This document shows, one piece after another, positions 49,301 through 58,877 of a DNA stretch of 64,000 nucleotides (positions are counted from its first letter, which is position 1; the number at the start of each line of letters is the position of its first letter). Origin of the DNA: Acestrorhynchus altus (taxonomy: Eukaryota; Chordata; Actinopteri; Characiformes; Acestrorhynchidae); contig CM067503.1 in assembly GCA_034509495.1 (NCBI GenBank), positions 11,436,463-11,500,462 on the forward strand. The letters run 5' to 3'. The notes below the pieces were generated by a model that had not been told where the DNA came from, did not search any database, and saw nothing but the letters and a program-made list of their open reading frames with translations. The position numbers and the translations under genes were made by a program.

Positions 49301-50630
49301 CAATACTGAAATATGAGACTAATGCAATAAATGAAACTCTGAAATAAGACCCTAAACACAATTCTATATAATTTTACATATTTATAAATATAAGTTAATA
49401 TATAAATATAGCTGTGTGCCATTCATTTTTCCTATGTTAAATGATTGATTGGCTATGAACATCTGTTGGCTACATTATCCCCGCAGCTCTAGTGCAAATC
49501 TAAATAAGCAAACTGAAAACACCAAACATGTCTTAGCTGATCGACCACCTTTGGAGTAAGAAGGAAGTTCTGTGAATTTGACTTTTCCCAAATTATCAGT
49601 TTAAAAGAAAAAAGAAGATAAAGTACACTAGTGTGATCTCATGCAAATTTTTCAGCCGCTATGCAAATGCCTGTAGGCCAACAACCCTGGATTACTTGTC
49701 AATAAGATGACTAACTAAGCACTGCACACCATCACTGGATTATATGAAGACTCTATGTGTTTCACGTATTCTGTATCTCCTTAGTCCTTGCCTCCTGTTC
49801 TAAATAAACACTACTTGAAGGAGAACATATTTGGATTGAGTCAATTTTCAGTACAAAAAGCTTAATCGAGTGTCAAAGCTGTGAACAATGAATGATGAAT
49901 CAGAGTTTAGCCTCTGAAGTAACAGGCAAGAACGGACATACATACACACACATATACGCAATATGTCCCATCATTACTATATACGTGTAAGAACCTGTGT
50001 GTTCTATCTACATACTGATCAGTCATAACATACCTAGAATGAAAAAACACTGATTATCTTTATCTACAATGGTATCTGTTAAGGAATGGGACACATTAGG
50101 CAGCAAATGAAAGTTAATGTGTTAAAAGCAAGAAAGATTATCAAGAGTAAGAGTCTGTGCCACTAGGACCAAATTGTGATCACAAGTCGGAGCATCTCCA
50201 AAATTATTAGGTAGGTCATAGTGGGGTATTCTGGGTATACAGTGTTAGGTATCTACCAAACGTTGTCCAAGAAAGGAGCCAGAGTCATGGGCCCATAAGG
50301 CTCGTTAATGTGATCCATGGAGGCTCCACCTCAAAACTTACAGGACTTGAAGGATCTGCTGCTAATGTCTTGGTGTCAAACACCACAGGACACTTTCACA
50401 TCACTTGTGGAGTACATGCATTTAATAGTGACATCTGTTGTTGAAGCACAAGTAGGTGGAGCTAATGTTATACGATTTGTCTATTAATTTATTTTCGTCC
50501 AAAATTTAGGATTAAATTTAAACTAAACCTTAATAGGAACCACTGTTACCAAAAAGAAATTATGTTTTCAATAAAAAGACAAGATTGAATATTAACTTGA
50601 CTCATGTTTTCCTGATTTCCATATTTGTCC

Positions 50631-50695
<65 letters not shown>

Positions 50696-51103
50696 TATTC
50701 ACAACATTCCAAAGTTCCTAATGGAGTTCCAGTCCAACCGTCTTTTCCCTTCACTGCCTCTCAGACGTGCCTGAGACATGGAATGTAAGGCAAGTTATGA
50801 TCTGGTGTGTGTAAGTGCAAGAGAGAAAGAAAGAGAGAGTGTGTGTTACACATAATCTGTTGTGTGCCGAGTGAGAAAGCAGCTGAGAGTGAACCACAGA
50901 GAGACCCATTTAGTAAAGCTCCAACTCTTACAAGTCCACCAGTGTTCTAAATGTTGTGCTGTGGTTTGCTGCCACGGCGTGCCCTCACTGCTTACATACA
51001 CATGTACAACTGGCCTACTGCTGTCCTCAAAAATCCCCCAACATACTTCACGGAGAACTGACAGAGACAGAGGAAGAGAGAGAGAGAGTGGGAGAGAGAG
51101 TGG

Positions 51104-51158
<55 letters not shown>

Positions 51159-54100
51159 GAGGGTAACGGAAAAAGATAATGTGTAGAGGTAACCGATGGG
51201 AGAGAAAGTATATGGGGTAAACAAGCTATATATATATATATAGGAGAGGAAAGTAAAGAGAAACAGAAGAAGAGAGTGGAAAAGTGTAGAGTGTAGATTG
51301 AGCCGGAAAGAAAGAGAGTAAGAGAGAGATGGTGTTTTTCTCTTAGCCTCGTGAGACCTTGGCACATGGCAAATGTAAACACAGTCAACTGAGGCTCCGC
51401 CCACCTCCTCTCTAAGCCTGTCATTCGCTGCCCTTTTCTCTCATCCCGCCTCCTGTGCAAAGTTTCTTCTAAACATGCTCTCTTGTTCAAAGAATTGTTA
51501 GCATGACCCAGTGCAGTTTCTGAGCAATCCCTGCAAATCAACCCTCCAGAGAGAGGTGTGCTGAGAAGCAGCTATGAAAACCCAGAACAGCAGCTAGAGC
51601 AGGAACACATGCAGTGAAAAACAAAATGGTTCTGTGATAAAGAGAATTAAGGCAAAAGTGATTGTGTGTGACTGGTAAATGTAGGCTGGAGAGGAGAAAC
51701 AAAAAAAATACAGATTAATGTTTTATAACCATTGTTTATACGGAAACCTTCCACACTTACCTGAGACCAGAATGTCATTGCGGAGGGCACAGACTGCGTA
51801 CTCGGACTTGGTGAATTCAGGCAACTTGGCCAGCGATTTCCACTCTCCGGTCACGGGGTCATAGCACTCAGTGTAAGGCAGGTTGAAGCCCCCCACTCTC
51901 TCACAGCCACCCACCACCACAATGACCTCTGAGAAACCTGTGGACCTGCCCAACAACAAAAAGAGACCCCCAATTCAATCACATATTTTCATCTGCACTA
52001 ACACTGTAGATGGTTGTTGAAGTGCCTTAAGTTCTATATTCTACAAATATCTTTCATGTATCAAAAACATGACAACTTACAAACCTCTTGTACAAATAAA
52101 AACTCTGTACATCTTTAAAACTCATATCTGTAAAATGAAATTTGTTCTGGTAGGATTCCTCTTCATGTGCCTAATTCAAAAAGCAATCTCCTGAAAGCTG
52201 AAATCCTCCTAATATTTTCAGAGTGAATGGGCAGGGCTAAACTGATGCAAGCTGATGAGGCACATAAATGTAACTTTACAAAACACGGTGAATTTAATAC
52301 AGGCTGCTTAGCACTTTTTCATATATGGACTGGGGAGAGGAGGGTACGTATTTCAGTTAGTCAATGAATAAAGTGGAAAAAAAGATTGCAAATAGAATAA
52401 GCCTTGAGCCTATTGGCACCATGCCTAATGCCAGGTGTGGGCAAACCCCCACCCCCTCCCCCATATTGAGCTATGGAACCATTGAGCTGTGCTCTCTGGA
52501 ATGAGAGTGCTCCATCCAATACTTTTGGGATGAGCTGGGGAGTTAAAGATATGGCAGGGTGGTGATCAGCCAACATCCTTTCGTCGTCTCCAAAGCAATG
52601 CTCCCAAATCTAGCGGAAAGCCTTCCCTAAAGAACAGAGACAATTATTCCAACAAAAGCAGGATCAACTCTTTTAATACTCCATATAGTGTTGCTTGTTT
52701 CTATATATATACATATGCATATACTGCAATCCCCAAAACTGCTAATGAAGGCCGCCAACTCTGAGTGAGCAACACCTAAAAGTTGTTGTTTTTATGACAC
52801 ATGGCTTAAAGCTTTTCAGCTCAGGGCGCCACATGATTACCACAAAAACTGTGACTTAAAAAAAGTGACCCTGAGGACTAAGTGATTCAAAGTTAATGAC
52901 ATTCAAATGCACTGTACTCTAAGTACATGACCTCTGGTCTTTGTAAATCACTACCAGAACCTGTATGTTTGGCCTGTTTTTTTCCTCCAATAACTCTATG
53001 TGTGTGCACAAGGCAGGAACATGGCCAAAGCTAAGAACAGCTGTCAGAAACATGTAAGATTACAGCAGAGAGCGAGAGGTGGACTCTACTCGATACAGCA
53101 AACAAGTGTTTCGCCAGTAAGACATTTTGTCCAAAACGTCCTCCTCCCGTTTCCGTTAACAACAGCTGTCTAGAAAACTACTGGTCTCTCTCTTCCTCTC
53201 TTTCTCTCAGAAGGCTCAGGGGAGGAGGGAGAGCAGCTGCTGAAAGGCTAAAGTTAGAGCTGAACTCCAGCTCCCCTCTGGAAGGAAGGACATTAAAGCT
53301 GTGAGCTGCAGTTAAAGCCACTTCGACATAAACACACTGCTGACTGAGATCTCTTTTCAGGACACAAAAAAAATACATTTACATATTTTTTTCCCCTTCC
53401 AAAAGTTCATTTACAAAGATTCCTTCAACATCCTAAATATGCTTTTTTTGTTTACCATTATTTGTTTACCACACATTGTTAATGTTATATAATTAATGTA
53501 GTAAACAAAAGCTTACAGGTACAACAGTCATCTCCCAAGCTGTTGCATAATCTCAAGCAGAATTATGTTGGTTCAAAAACACCATAAGCCTTATTTATAT
53601 GCATTTGTCTACCGATATGTGTTTATATTCAGTTTTATTGATGTTTACTGGAAGCAACATCAGCCTTAGCTTCAGCACAATGACTGTATATTAAAATGGA
53701 GGTCACTGATCCATTGCCTTCCGAACTATAAAAATGAAGCCAAAACTGTCCACCATGTTGCCAAATTTTCAACCAGAGTAGACACCAGAGGTAGGGCCAG
53801 ACCTGCCTCCTCATTTGGTTAGACCGCCCACAGACTGCAGAAGCCTGGGACCACCCCCTCAAATCATATAGTCTCTGGTAGCCAAGCCTGTCAATCACTT
53901 AATTCCTAAATTCTTTTAATAACCCTGCATTTTATGAATAAAGCTGAATAACTTTTAGAAAAACGACTTCTGGAGGATAAAATGTAGCAGTAGCAGTTCT
54001 GTAAACTTGAGTATGTTTGTACTTCAGTTGTGTATGTAATGCTGGGCCAATAGAAATGCTCTAAAATGACTGTGAATTGCAGTATGTTAATTACTATTTT

Positions 54101-57100
54101 ACATTAACTTCAATTCAAAAATTTGACCTTCTCTTGTAAAGTCGCCATTTTGGACAGTGTTGGTTGATATTCAGTCATTGGCTTCAGCGTAAAACTAAAG
54201 AAGCAAACTTTGAACACTAACCAAATCGTGACTGAGTGTAAGAAGTGTAGAAGTGTAATTGCTACGTTTTACTGGTGTTTTCACTCTGTTAGCACAAAGT
54301 GTACCATCTACTGCAGGAACTGTGCAGTTAGAATAGAAACAAAACTTTCAACGTCATCACTGAGGGTGGAAGCTTCATCTCTAATCTACCCAGAGACAGA
54401 GAGAGGGAGGGCTTGGAAGTTTGCCTGTTGCAAACTCACACCCTGCTACACAAAACTTTAACCTTTTCATTTTCTCATTTTCTCCACTAGGCAGAAAAAC
54501 ACTTATCTTTTGTTGTCAAGGACACAGTAGTTCAGGATTGTGAGCCTGAGGGCCTGTTACACAACCTCTGTCTTTTTGATCACATGATGTCTGGTTTATT
54601 AACCTAACCCCAGTGACATAAACAATCAGCCAAGGGGTTAAACTTATAAACCAATGGCAGCGTCTTTAAGCAAATCACGTTCTGACAGATTCCAAAGTCC
54701 TTTGCTTCAGGAAGGAGGAAAAACACAGCCACCCCCCTTCTCCTCCTCATCTGAGCAGAAAAACAAAGAGCACATGGGCTCAGATCAACAGGAGCGTGTT
54801 TTGAAACTCAGGTGTTTTCACGGTATGGAGATTGTGGTGGAGGAATGTGTACAGACAAGCCTTCATCATACTCTATCCATCAGCCCATGTTCAGAAAGAG
54901 CATCAGAACAAGAGCACTGGTCCAGGAGCCTGCTCCTCCTTGCCTGAGCAGGTGTAGATAATAACTGCCTCCATTTTTACCATAATATTGTTACTAAATA
55001 TATAATTATTTAGTTATATTCAAGATCAAATGTGTAAACCTAGTGCTATTAGCTAAGTGGAAGGAGATAATGATGGCCCGTCTTCCTGGGGTGACGGAAG
55101 GCTTGTCTTGAGCTCTCATGCCAATGCTCCAGAGGCTGACCTTAGGCTCCCCTGCCACCCTGTCTGAGACGGACCTTGAGCTCCCCTGCCACCTTCCAGC
55201 TACTGGACTTGGACTACTTTCCCACCCTGCCTTGGACTCGTTGACCACCTGCCTTCAGCAAATAGACCCTAACTATCTGACTATTATCTGATTATCTGTT
55301 ATTACTCCAATATATATTGGTATAACATGGCTAGCAAGTCCTACAGAACGTGTACTAAGTTAAATCACCTGTAGTAGAAAGTAGCTGTAAAATGTACACA
55401 ATTTTATTTGACAGAATAGCTAGCTATAGAGAGATAGCTATCTATAGATATTTTATAAATATCAACATAAAAAAAAACTTGGAAGTGGCTCTCTCCAAAA
55501 GCCTGTGGTAATTCCTGCTATAACCCTCCTCTCCCAGACTCCTATCACTCAGCCTACATTACTTCAAGTCAGTACATGTGTGTCTTCAACCCTGTCTTCA
55601 CGAGCTTTCAATAAGATCCCCTCCGGAAAAGACTGGTACAAGCTTTTGAGTCTTGAGTCCCTCAAAATCTGGGCCTTATCAAAGCTATTTCTAAGCTAAA
55701 CCAGACAAGCAACAATAACAGACAATCCACTCTGGGTTTGCTCTCATATGTCAGAGGAGAGCCTTTAAGCTGATAAAGACTACAAACACAGGGCAGCTCT
55801 TTGATACGGTCCCGTGTGAGTGGCCAAATACAATGGCTCCAACACACAGCCTTCCCCACTGTCTCGGCCAGCAGGTGGAAGCCACTGAGGAAACGAGCCA
55901 GAAGCAGCAGGATCAGGTCATGTTGATAAGACACAAAGCAAGATAAAGAAAGTGAGTGTGAAAGGCTATTTTTGTTCTCGGTTATCTCAAGATATTACAT
56001 GGCTTTTAAAGGGCCTACTGACCCATTGCTGATCTAATCTTCCCATTCATCAGTTTTATTATGTCCTATCGTTTCATATGAACTCCGTGTGCATGCTGTT
56101 AAAACAAAAACATTAGTGACCTAGAGGTGTCTGACTGTCTGTGTTTTTCCCTATCCCATAAAAGTCCAAGAACGCAACAGACGAAAGCTACATTCCAGTC
56201 CATGGAGTTGCTAAGAAGTGCCTTAATATTTCTTACACAGTGAACACAGAGTGTGAGCGACGAGAAATGCAGTTGATTATATATATATATATACACACCT
56301 TTGTGTCTTCACCTTCAACAACATCATCATCAGCAACACACACTCTCCAACAGACATACAATGACTGATGGGTAGACTATCCTGCAGCTTCCTGTTGTTT
56401 ACTACTCTCTACACCATGTGAAGTTCCCTTCCAACTGATCGCTCATCACTCCCGGTGGCTTGAAAAGTGCTCTTAAAAAGGCTAAATACCCTATATAATC
56501 TACTTCAAGGGAACAGTTAGGGTGACTGGAATGTACCTTACCTTAAGGCTATGTTCAAATTACAGGGTTACAGGGTTGTTTTGGTGCCTATATTTAATTA
56601 GTTCAGATCTTTCTGAAGCAAATCTGGTTCGTACCACTACTAAAACAGGCTGATATCTTAACACAAGCAAACTTTTTTTGGACATATCCCCTTGCATTGA
56701 AGTGCATGGTGTAGTGATTTCATCATACAGGTCAAGTTAATAGTAGTTACTTATTAAGTCTGCTAAGTTGTCTTCACTAGTTAATAATTATTAGCTACAA
56801 ACAGGAAGCTCAAGTAACTGCTTGGGGTAGCAAATCTCACTCTACTAGTCTGGCACTGTCTTGGTCTGGTCTTGGCCTAACAAGATACGGATGACGTTGC
56901 CTTACTTCACAAGGAACTACGAGAGTGACTGGAATGTACCTTAAGGCTATGTTCAAATTACATTTTTTGTTTTGTTCTTTTTTTTTGCCTAAATTTGACA
57001 CAGATCTTTCCAAAGCATATTTGAGTAATATGCTGTGTCCCAATTCAGGGGTTACATCCTGCACAGGCTGCATTTGAAGACTGATTGCATCTTTGCAGCA

Positions 57101-58340
57101 ATTAGAAGACTCTTACATATAGTCTTTCTTTTCAGTGACAACAAAGGATCCAAAGGGTGGATATTTCACCACCAAATGCTGAGATTCAGTGCATGCTGGT
57201 GAGCTGCGAACAGTCTTTAATGACAGGAGCAATGCAATGATGAAGGAGAAGACTGTCTTGTTTCACTTCAGCCTTCATTGTCTACACAGCCTTCAAGGGC
57301 TTCATAAACCATGTCAATATTTGACCGAGAACTCTAAACTAGGATAAGCACTCCAACCTGGTGAAATGTAGGTCTGAAACTGTGGTTGTGTGCTTGTTTG
57401 ATACGGACAACGTTGCCCACCTGCGAGGCCTGGTCCTGGGTGACATCATTTCATTTCCAAGCACATGGTAGCGACGGGCTTCGTGCAACAGCTGGTAGCA
57501 CTCTGGAGCATTCTGGATCAACTGGTCCCCCTCCACGGTTTGCACAAAGTAGTTGGGATGCAGCAGGGGCAGGCGCACATGGTGTAGCAGTTCACGCAGC
57601 ATTCCACGCCGGTGCTCCACATCATGGTAGACCCAGCGCATCACCGCCTCAAACACTGTCTCCTCTTTGCCAATCACTAGTTCATCACTGGCGATGTACT
57701 CCTGCAGCTCATCACACTGCAGGTCCAGGAACTCCTCATGCTGCGCAACGTCTGCAAAGCTCTGCAGGGCATAGGTGCGACAGCGACTGGCCAACTGCTT
57801 GAGTGAGTGGGCATCAGCGAAACGCTGGATGCCCAAGCAGTTGCATGGGTCCAGCTGGTCCTCCAGGAACTTGGCACAGGCATCACGCAGAGCACCAATC
57901 TGGAAGAGGCTGGAGGTCTCGAAGAGGAACTGCACGTTATCAGTGGTGATGCGAGCGCGGCCTGTGTAGACATACTGCAGGAAGGTGTCCATGGCCTCTG
58001 AGCGGATACCATTGATTTCCACCAGCATCTCACGGCTCTCACGGTGGTCATTGCAGAACATCGCTCGGAAGTATCCGCTGCAGGCTGAGAGCACAGCACG
58101 GTGGCAAGGAAACTCACGGCCTTCCACACTGATCACCACGTCAGTGAAGAGGCGCCCACTGCGGAACTCGTCAAACATCTGCAGAACACTCTCAGAGTGG
58201 CACGGGCCAGAGGAGAAGTCAAAGATATCATGGCCACTCAGGGTCTTGGGATCCATTTCCAGTACCTTGCGTTTGACAGCGGGAGACTCCCGTGTCCCGG
58301 AGTCCTCCCGATTAAGCCGCCTTCCCAGAATCAGTACCAT
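35203..58340 (-). CDS. klhl24: Kelch-like protein 24 (BTB-BACK-Kelch CUL3 adaptor), spliced, 6 coding exons
   Basis: CDS join, minus strand: 58340-57421, 51945-51761, 49266-49148, 42030-41842, 36704-36516, 35403-35203. The total is 1803 nt, or 600 residues plus a TGA stop, the length I know for mammalian KLHL24. Every junction is GT-AG and the frame holds throughout. Seen: an N-terminal segment (1-about 47), BTB (about 48-160, with LFTDVVISVEGREFPCHRAV at 64-83), BACK (about 168-270) and six Kelch repeats (about 313-600). Known for the family: KLHL24 (KRIP6/DRE1) is a cytoplasmic adaptor that brings substrates to CUL3-RBX1 ubiquitin ligase. Reported roles include turnover of keratin 14 and desmin, auto-ubiquitination, and binding the kainate receptor subunit GluK2. 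Inferred: same role in this fish. The sequence alone does not tell whether this is a teleost a or b duplicate. No internal stop or frameshift is seen. Confidence 0.95.
35404..36515 (-). other. klhl24 intron 6
   Basis: About 1.1 kb, the smallest intron between coding exons. A third of it is a 345-bp Tc1-derived MITE (36086-36430). The rest is AT-rich without other recognisable features. Confidence 0.6.
36086..36430. mobile_element. 345-bp MITE derived from the 22-kb Tc1 family, in klhl24 intron 6
   Basis: It is flanked by TA and has ends CAGTTGTGCTCAAAGTTTAC and CTTTTGAGCACAACTG. The left arm matches the 22023 element almost word for word through the inner repeat (CAGATCAAAAGTTGACATAC). The middle resembles that element's right-hand region (GGCCTGATAACA, then TGGCACAAATGGGTTTGAAT). 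No transposase remains, so it was mobilised, if ever, in trans. Confidence 0.88.
36516..36704 (-). CDS. klhl24: klhl24 exon 6: rest of Kelch 4 and Kelch repeat 5
   Basis: 189 bp, phase 0 at both ends. The acceptor TCTTTCAG ends at 36705. The exon begins VQCYDPESDSWLLRANIPIA, continues with RCITAVSLNNLIYVSGG and IYCYDPIEDYWMHV, and ends in FSKQ before donor GTACTT at 36515. The GG doublet and the Tyr/Trp positions of the Kelch repeat are all present. Confidence 0.94.
38385..38570 (+). mobile_element. L2/SINE-type repeat tail, plus strand
   Basis: It has 'CCTTGGTTCCTCTTAAGGTT', 'TTCTTCCTCCTAGACTGAGG', 'GAGTTTTTCCACTGTTGCCT', and ends with 'TGTAAAAAGCGCTATATAAA'. This order is the 3' part of a common fish non-LTR retroposon (L2/Maui-like tail). 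Similar short pieces occur near 9215-9270. It is antisense to klhl24 in intron 5. Confidence 0.65.
38594..38871. repeat. poly(C) run and (GT)n microsatellite
   Basis: Poly(C) of about 16 bases at 38594-38609 and (GT)n at 38812-38871. A further poly(C) of 12 lies at 39390-39401. Confidence 0.95.
41842..42030 (-). CDS. klhl24: klhl24 exon 5: Kelch repeat 3 and start of repeat 4
   Basis: 189 bp, phase 0 at both ends. The acceptor CTTCCTTCAG ends at 42031. The exon starts VYAVGGYDGQSRLSSVECYD, the most canonical Kelch repeat of the protein, then RWTEVAPMKEAVSSPAV and LFVIGGGPDDNTCSDK. The donor is GTGAGG at 41841. Length and phase match exon 6 exactly, as expected for repeat-coding exons. Confidence 0.95.
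43501..43660 (+). mobile_element. Solitary Tc1/mariner-like end in klhl24 intron 4
   Basis: 'ACTTTACTGACCACCTTATT' followed by AGACACACCTA resembles the terminal repeat of the CACTTTATTAGGTACACC family. The next 100 bases, ending around 'CTGGCCGTTTCACCCTGATG', look like the start of its non-coding edge. No right-hand end was found. Confidence 0.45.
45360..45545 (+). repeat. Dispersed repeat, second of the pair, klhl24 intron 4
   Basis: Reads 'CCATTGGCTATTGACAGGAC', 'CTGTTCAAATCGG', 'ACTACTAGATTACACTTAGA' and 'AGGTTGAAAACTTAAACATG', collinear with about 16840-16935. Same orientation as the first copy. Confidence 0.45.
46019..46045. mobile_element. Lone Tc1-type terminal repeat
   Basis: 'TACAGTACCTGCCGAAAATT' followed by TGGACACA resembles a Tc1-like outer end of the 'CAGTACCTGTCAAAAGTTTGGACAC' type. 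No partner end was found nearby. Confidence 0.35.
46287..46339. repeat. (GA)n microsatellite, klhl24 intron 4
   Basis: About 26 units. Confidence 0.97.
47215..48095 (+). pseudogene. 5'-truncated RTE-type LINE: reverse transcriptase C-terminal part
   Basis: Two overlapping open frames (47211-47444 and 47437-48066) form one protein. It begins HQGSALNPFLFAMVMDRLTD and has the RT active-site box FADDIVICGES. It then runs through GKVYKTGVRPAMMYGLETVA, RCFGHVLRRN and GRRRRGRPQRRFMDVV to IRCGDP. The tail after the stop (CGACCCCTAAAGGGAGCAGC, then GAAGAAGA-type repeats) is a familiar end of such elements in fish. The break between frames fits a 2-base loss in a short GT run near 47433. The endonuclease and most of the RT domain are missing, so this is a dead 5'-truncated copy, antisense to klhl24 in intron 4. 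RTE is my best clade call. Confidence 0.85.
48255..48401. mobile_element. 147-bp TIR element in klhl24 intron 4
   Basis: Inverted ends CCGTATTTTCTGGACTAT and ATAGTCTGGAAAATACGG flanked by TA on both sides, with a further internal copy (GGCTTATAGTCCGGTGTGGC) near the right end. This is a recognisable common vertebrate MITE. It lies 160 bp downstream of the LINE fragment. Confidence 0.75.
49148..49266 (-). CDS. klhl24: klhl24 exon 4: Kelch repeat 2
   Basis: 119 bp. The acceptor CAG ends at 49267, and the first two bases complete the Gly codon split from exon 3, giving VSGGRINSRDVW. It encodes Kelch blade 2 (YNSQLNIWIRVASLNKGRWR) and ends at GKV-side Lys with donor GTAACA at 49147, phase 0. The intron just downstream carries a short (TTG)n-rich stretch on the plus strand (49091-49131) close to the donor. 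Confidence 0.94.
50011..50420 (+). mobile_element. Decayed Tc1-like element: N- and C-terminal transposase codons fused by deletion
   Basis: Left end CATACTGATCAGTCATAACA after TA matches the ends of a very common fish Tc1 family whose ends read 'GATCAGGCATAACATTATG'. Inside, about 50160-50310 corresponds to the transposase start (GACCAAATTGTGATC, GGAGCATCTCCAAAA). It jumps at about 50315 to the C-terminal region (CATGGAGGCTCCACCTC, AAAACTTACAGGACTTGAAG). The central catalytic coding is deleted and the right end is not seen. It sits antisense within klhl24 intron 3. Confidence 0.75.
50634..50693. repeat. (CA)n microsatellite, klhl24 intron 3
   Basis: About 30 units. Confidence 0.97.
51077..51151. 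repeat. (GA)n-rich tract, klhl24 intron 3
   Basis: GA repeats broken by TGGG and GC steps; a short (TA)n follows at 51228-51242. Confidence 0.93.
51761..51945 (-). CDS. klhl24: klhl24 exon 3: first Kelch repeat
   Basis: 185 bp. The acceptor CAG at 51948-51946 completes the split Arg307 codon, followed by STGFSEVIVVVGG. The exon codes for Kelch blade 1, with the GG doublet, a TECYDPVTGEW strand, and DILVS before the donor (GTAAGT at 51760). It ends with one base of a Gly codon (phase 1). The reading frame joins exactly to exon 2 upstream and exon 4 downstream. Confidence 0.95.
52440..52700 (+). mobile_element. Tc1-type fossil, copy 5 of the five-copy family, in klhl24 intron 2
   Basis: Shared markers: 'GAGCTGTGCTCTCTGGAATG', 'CTCCATCCAATACTTTTGGG', 'GGTGATCAGCCAACATCCTT', 'AAGCAATGCTCCCAAATCTA' and 'CAACAAAAGCAGGATCAACT'. 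It is antisense to klhl24 and has no intact frame. Confidence 0.6.
53675..53960 (-). repeat. Unnamed dispersed repeat, copy B (uninterrupted), klhl24 intron 2
   Basis: The complement reads 'AAAGTTATTCAGCTTTATTC', 'AGACTATATGATTTGAGGGG', 'TCTAACCAAATGAGGAGGCA', 'TGGTGGACAGTTTTGGCTTC' and 'TTTTAATATACAGTCATTGT'. These are collinear with copy A at 4275-4760 without its insert. No coding is visible. Confidence 0.65.
56518..56625 (+). repeat. Direct repeat, left copy
   Basis: 'GTGACTGGAATGTACCTTAC' and 'CTTAAGGCTATGTTCAAATT', then 'GCCTATATTTAATTAG' and 'CAGATCTTTCTGAAGCAAAT'. It recurs 410 bp downstream (56928-57025) in the same orientation. Confidence 0.7.
56928..57025 (+). repeat. Direct repeat, right copy
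   Basis: 'GTGACTGGAATGTACCTTAA', 'GGCTATGTTCAAATTACATT', 'GCCTAAATTTGACA' and 'CAGATCTTTCCAAAGCATAT' match the left copy in order. It is immediately followed by the MITE-like stretch at 57028. Confidence 0.7.
57028..57305. mobile_element. Probable MITE near klhl24 exon 2
   Basis: It starts 'GCTGTGTCCCAATTCAGGGG' with 'GGCTGCATTTGAAGACTGA'. Its right part has 'TTCAGCCTTCATTGTCTACA' and 'CAGCCTTCAAGGGCTTCAT', partly inverted copies of the left. The first string resembles a widespread fish MITE. Its exact ends are unclear. It begins about 115 bp inside the intron from the exon 2 donor. Confidence 0.45.
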
Positions 58341-58371
58341 GGCTGTCAGGATTGAACAGGCCTGAGGCCTA
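57421..58371 (-). CDS. klhl24: klhl24 exon 2: start codon, N-terminal segment, BTB and BACK domains
   Basis: The largest coding exon. The ATG is at 58340-58338 and begins MVLILGRRLN; a second in-frame Met, residue 29, opens MDPKTL. The exon encodes residues 1-306 plus two bases of Arg307, and ends CGC AG with donor GTGGGC at 57420. The likely acceptor is a pyrimidine-rich TTCTACTTCAG ending at 58372, leaving about 31 nt of 5' UTR. A second possible acceptor (TTCTCCACAG) lies about 30 bases further upstream. The BTB core follows LFTDV and the HRAVLSACS motif; the BACK part includes CNCLGIQRFAD and the HVRLPLL segment. In this family BTB drives dimerisation and CUL3 binding, and BACK positions the Kelch propeller. 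The open frame continues upstream to another Met at 58439, but that part lies beyond the acceptor. Confidence 0.95.
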
Positions 58372-58877
58372 CTGAAGTAGAACAGAAAGGGATTCCAACT
58401 GTGGAGAAATGAAGGGAAGACAAATGCCAGTCTGGTCATTCAGATAGCCATTATAATGATTTTCAACACAAATGAAACATGTGATAATTCAGTCGAGTTT
58501 CTTTAGGAAATAAATTCTGAAATCTTAAACTTCCTCACAATTCAATTCTGATTATTTTAGAATGATTCAGACATTGAATAGAAATGTGGATAAACATGAA
58601 TAAAGTGGTATACTGGGCTACTTTTTTGACTTTTTGACTACAATTTGATAAGTTTATTTTAGCCAAATTCCTAAATTATCAAAAACTGATCACAATTATA
58701 AACAATAATCAACAATAATCAATTATAATATCAAACCTCAGGCTGATTGTTCATAATGCATTATACACCCCTAGCTATATGTTATTTTTATTGTTAGAGA
58801 TGGCAAACTGATAAGCCATATGTTGTGATTGTAAATTCTGTGCTTCAATATAGAAAAATCACAATTGAAAGCTCAGG

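Larger units (their letters stand above)
49267..51760 (-). other. klhl24 intron 3
   Basis: About 2.5 kb. It contains an internally deleted Tc1-like element (50011-50420), a (CA)n tract (50634-50693) and a (GA)n-rich stretch (51077-51151). Open frames over the GA stretch are low-complexity shadows. Nothing else is recognised. Confidence 0.6.
51946..57420 (-). other. klhl24 intron 2
   Basis: About 5.5 kb. It holds a Tc1-family fossil (52440-52700), a copy of an unnamed dispersed repeat (53675-53960), a direct repeat pair (56518-56625 and 56928-57025), a MITE-like stretch (57028-57305) and a short (TA)n (56278-56293). The rest shows no recognisable coding or RNA feature. Confidence 0.6.

Noticed and set aside
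57386..58365. Plus-strand and out-of-frame open frames over klhl24 exon 2
   Set aside because: Shadows of the GC-richer coding exon; the minus-strand frame matches the BTB/BACK domains throughout.
58341..58439. 33-residue N-terminal extension of KLHL24 from an upstream Met
   Set aside because: Two good acceptors lie between that Met and the family's usual start; the extension would be intronic sequence.
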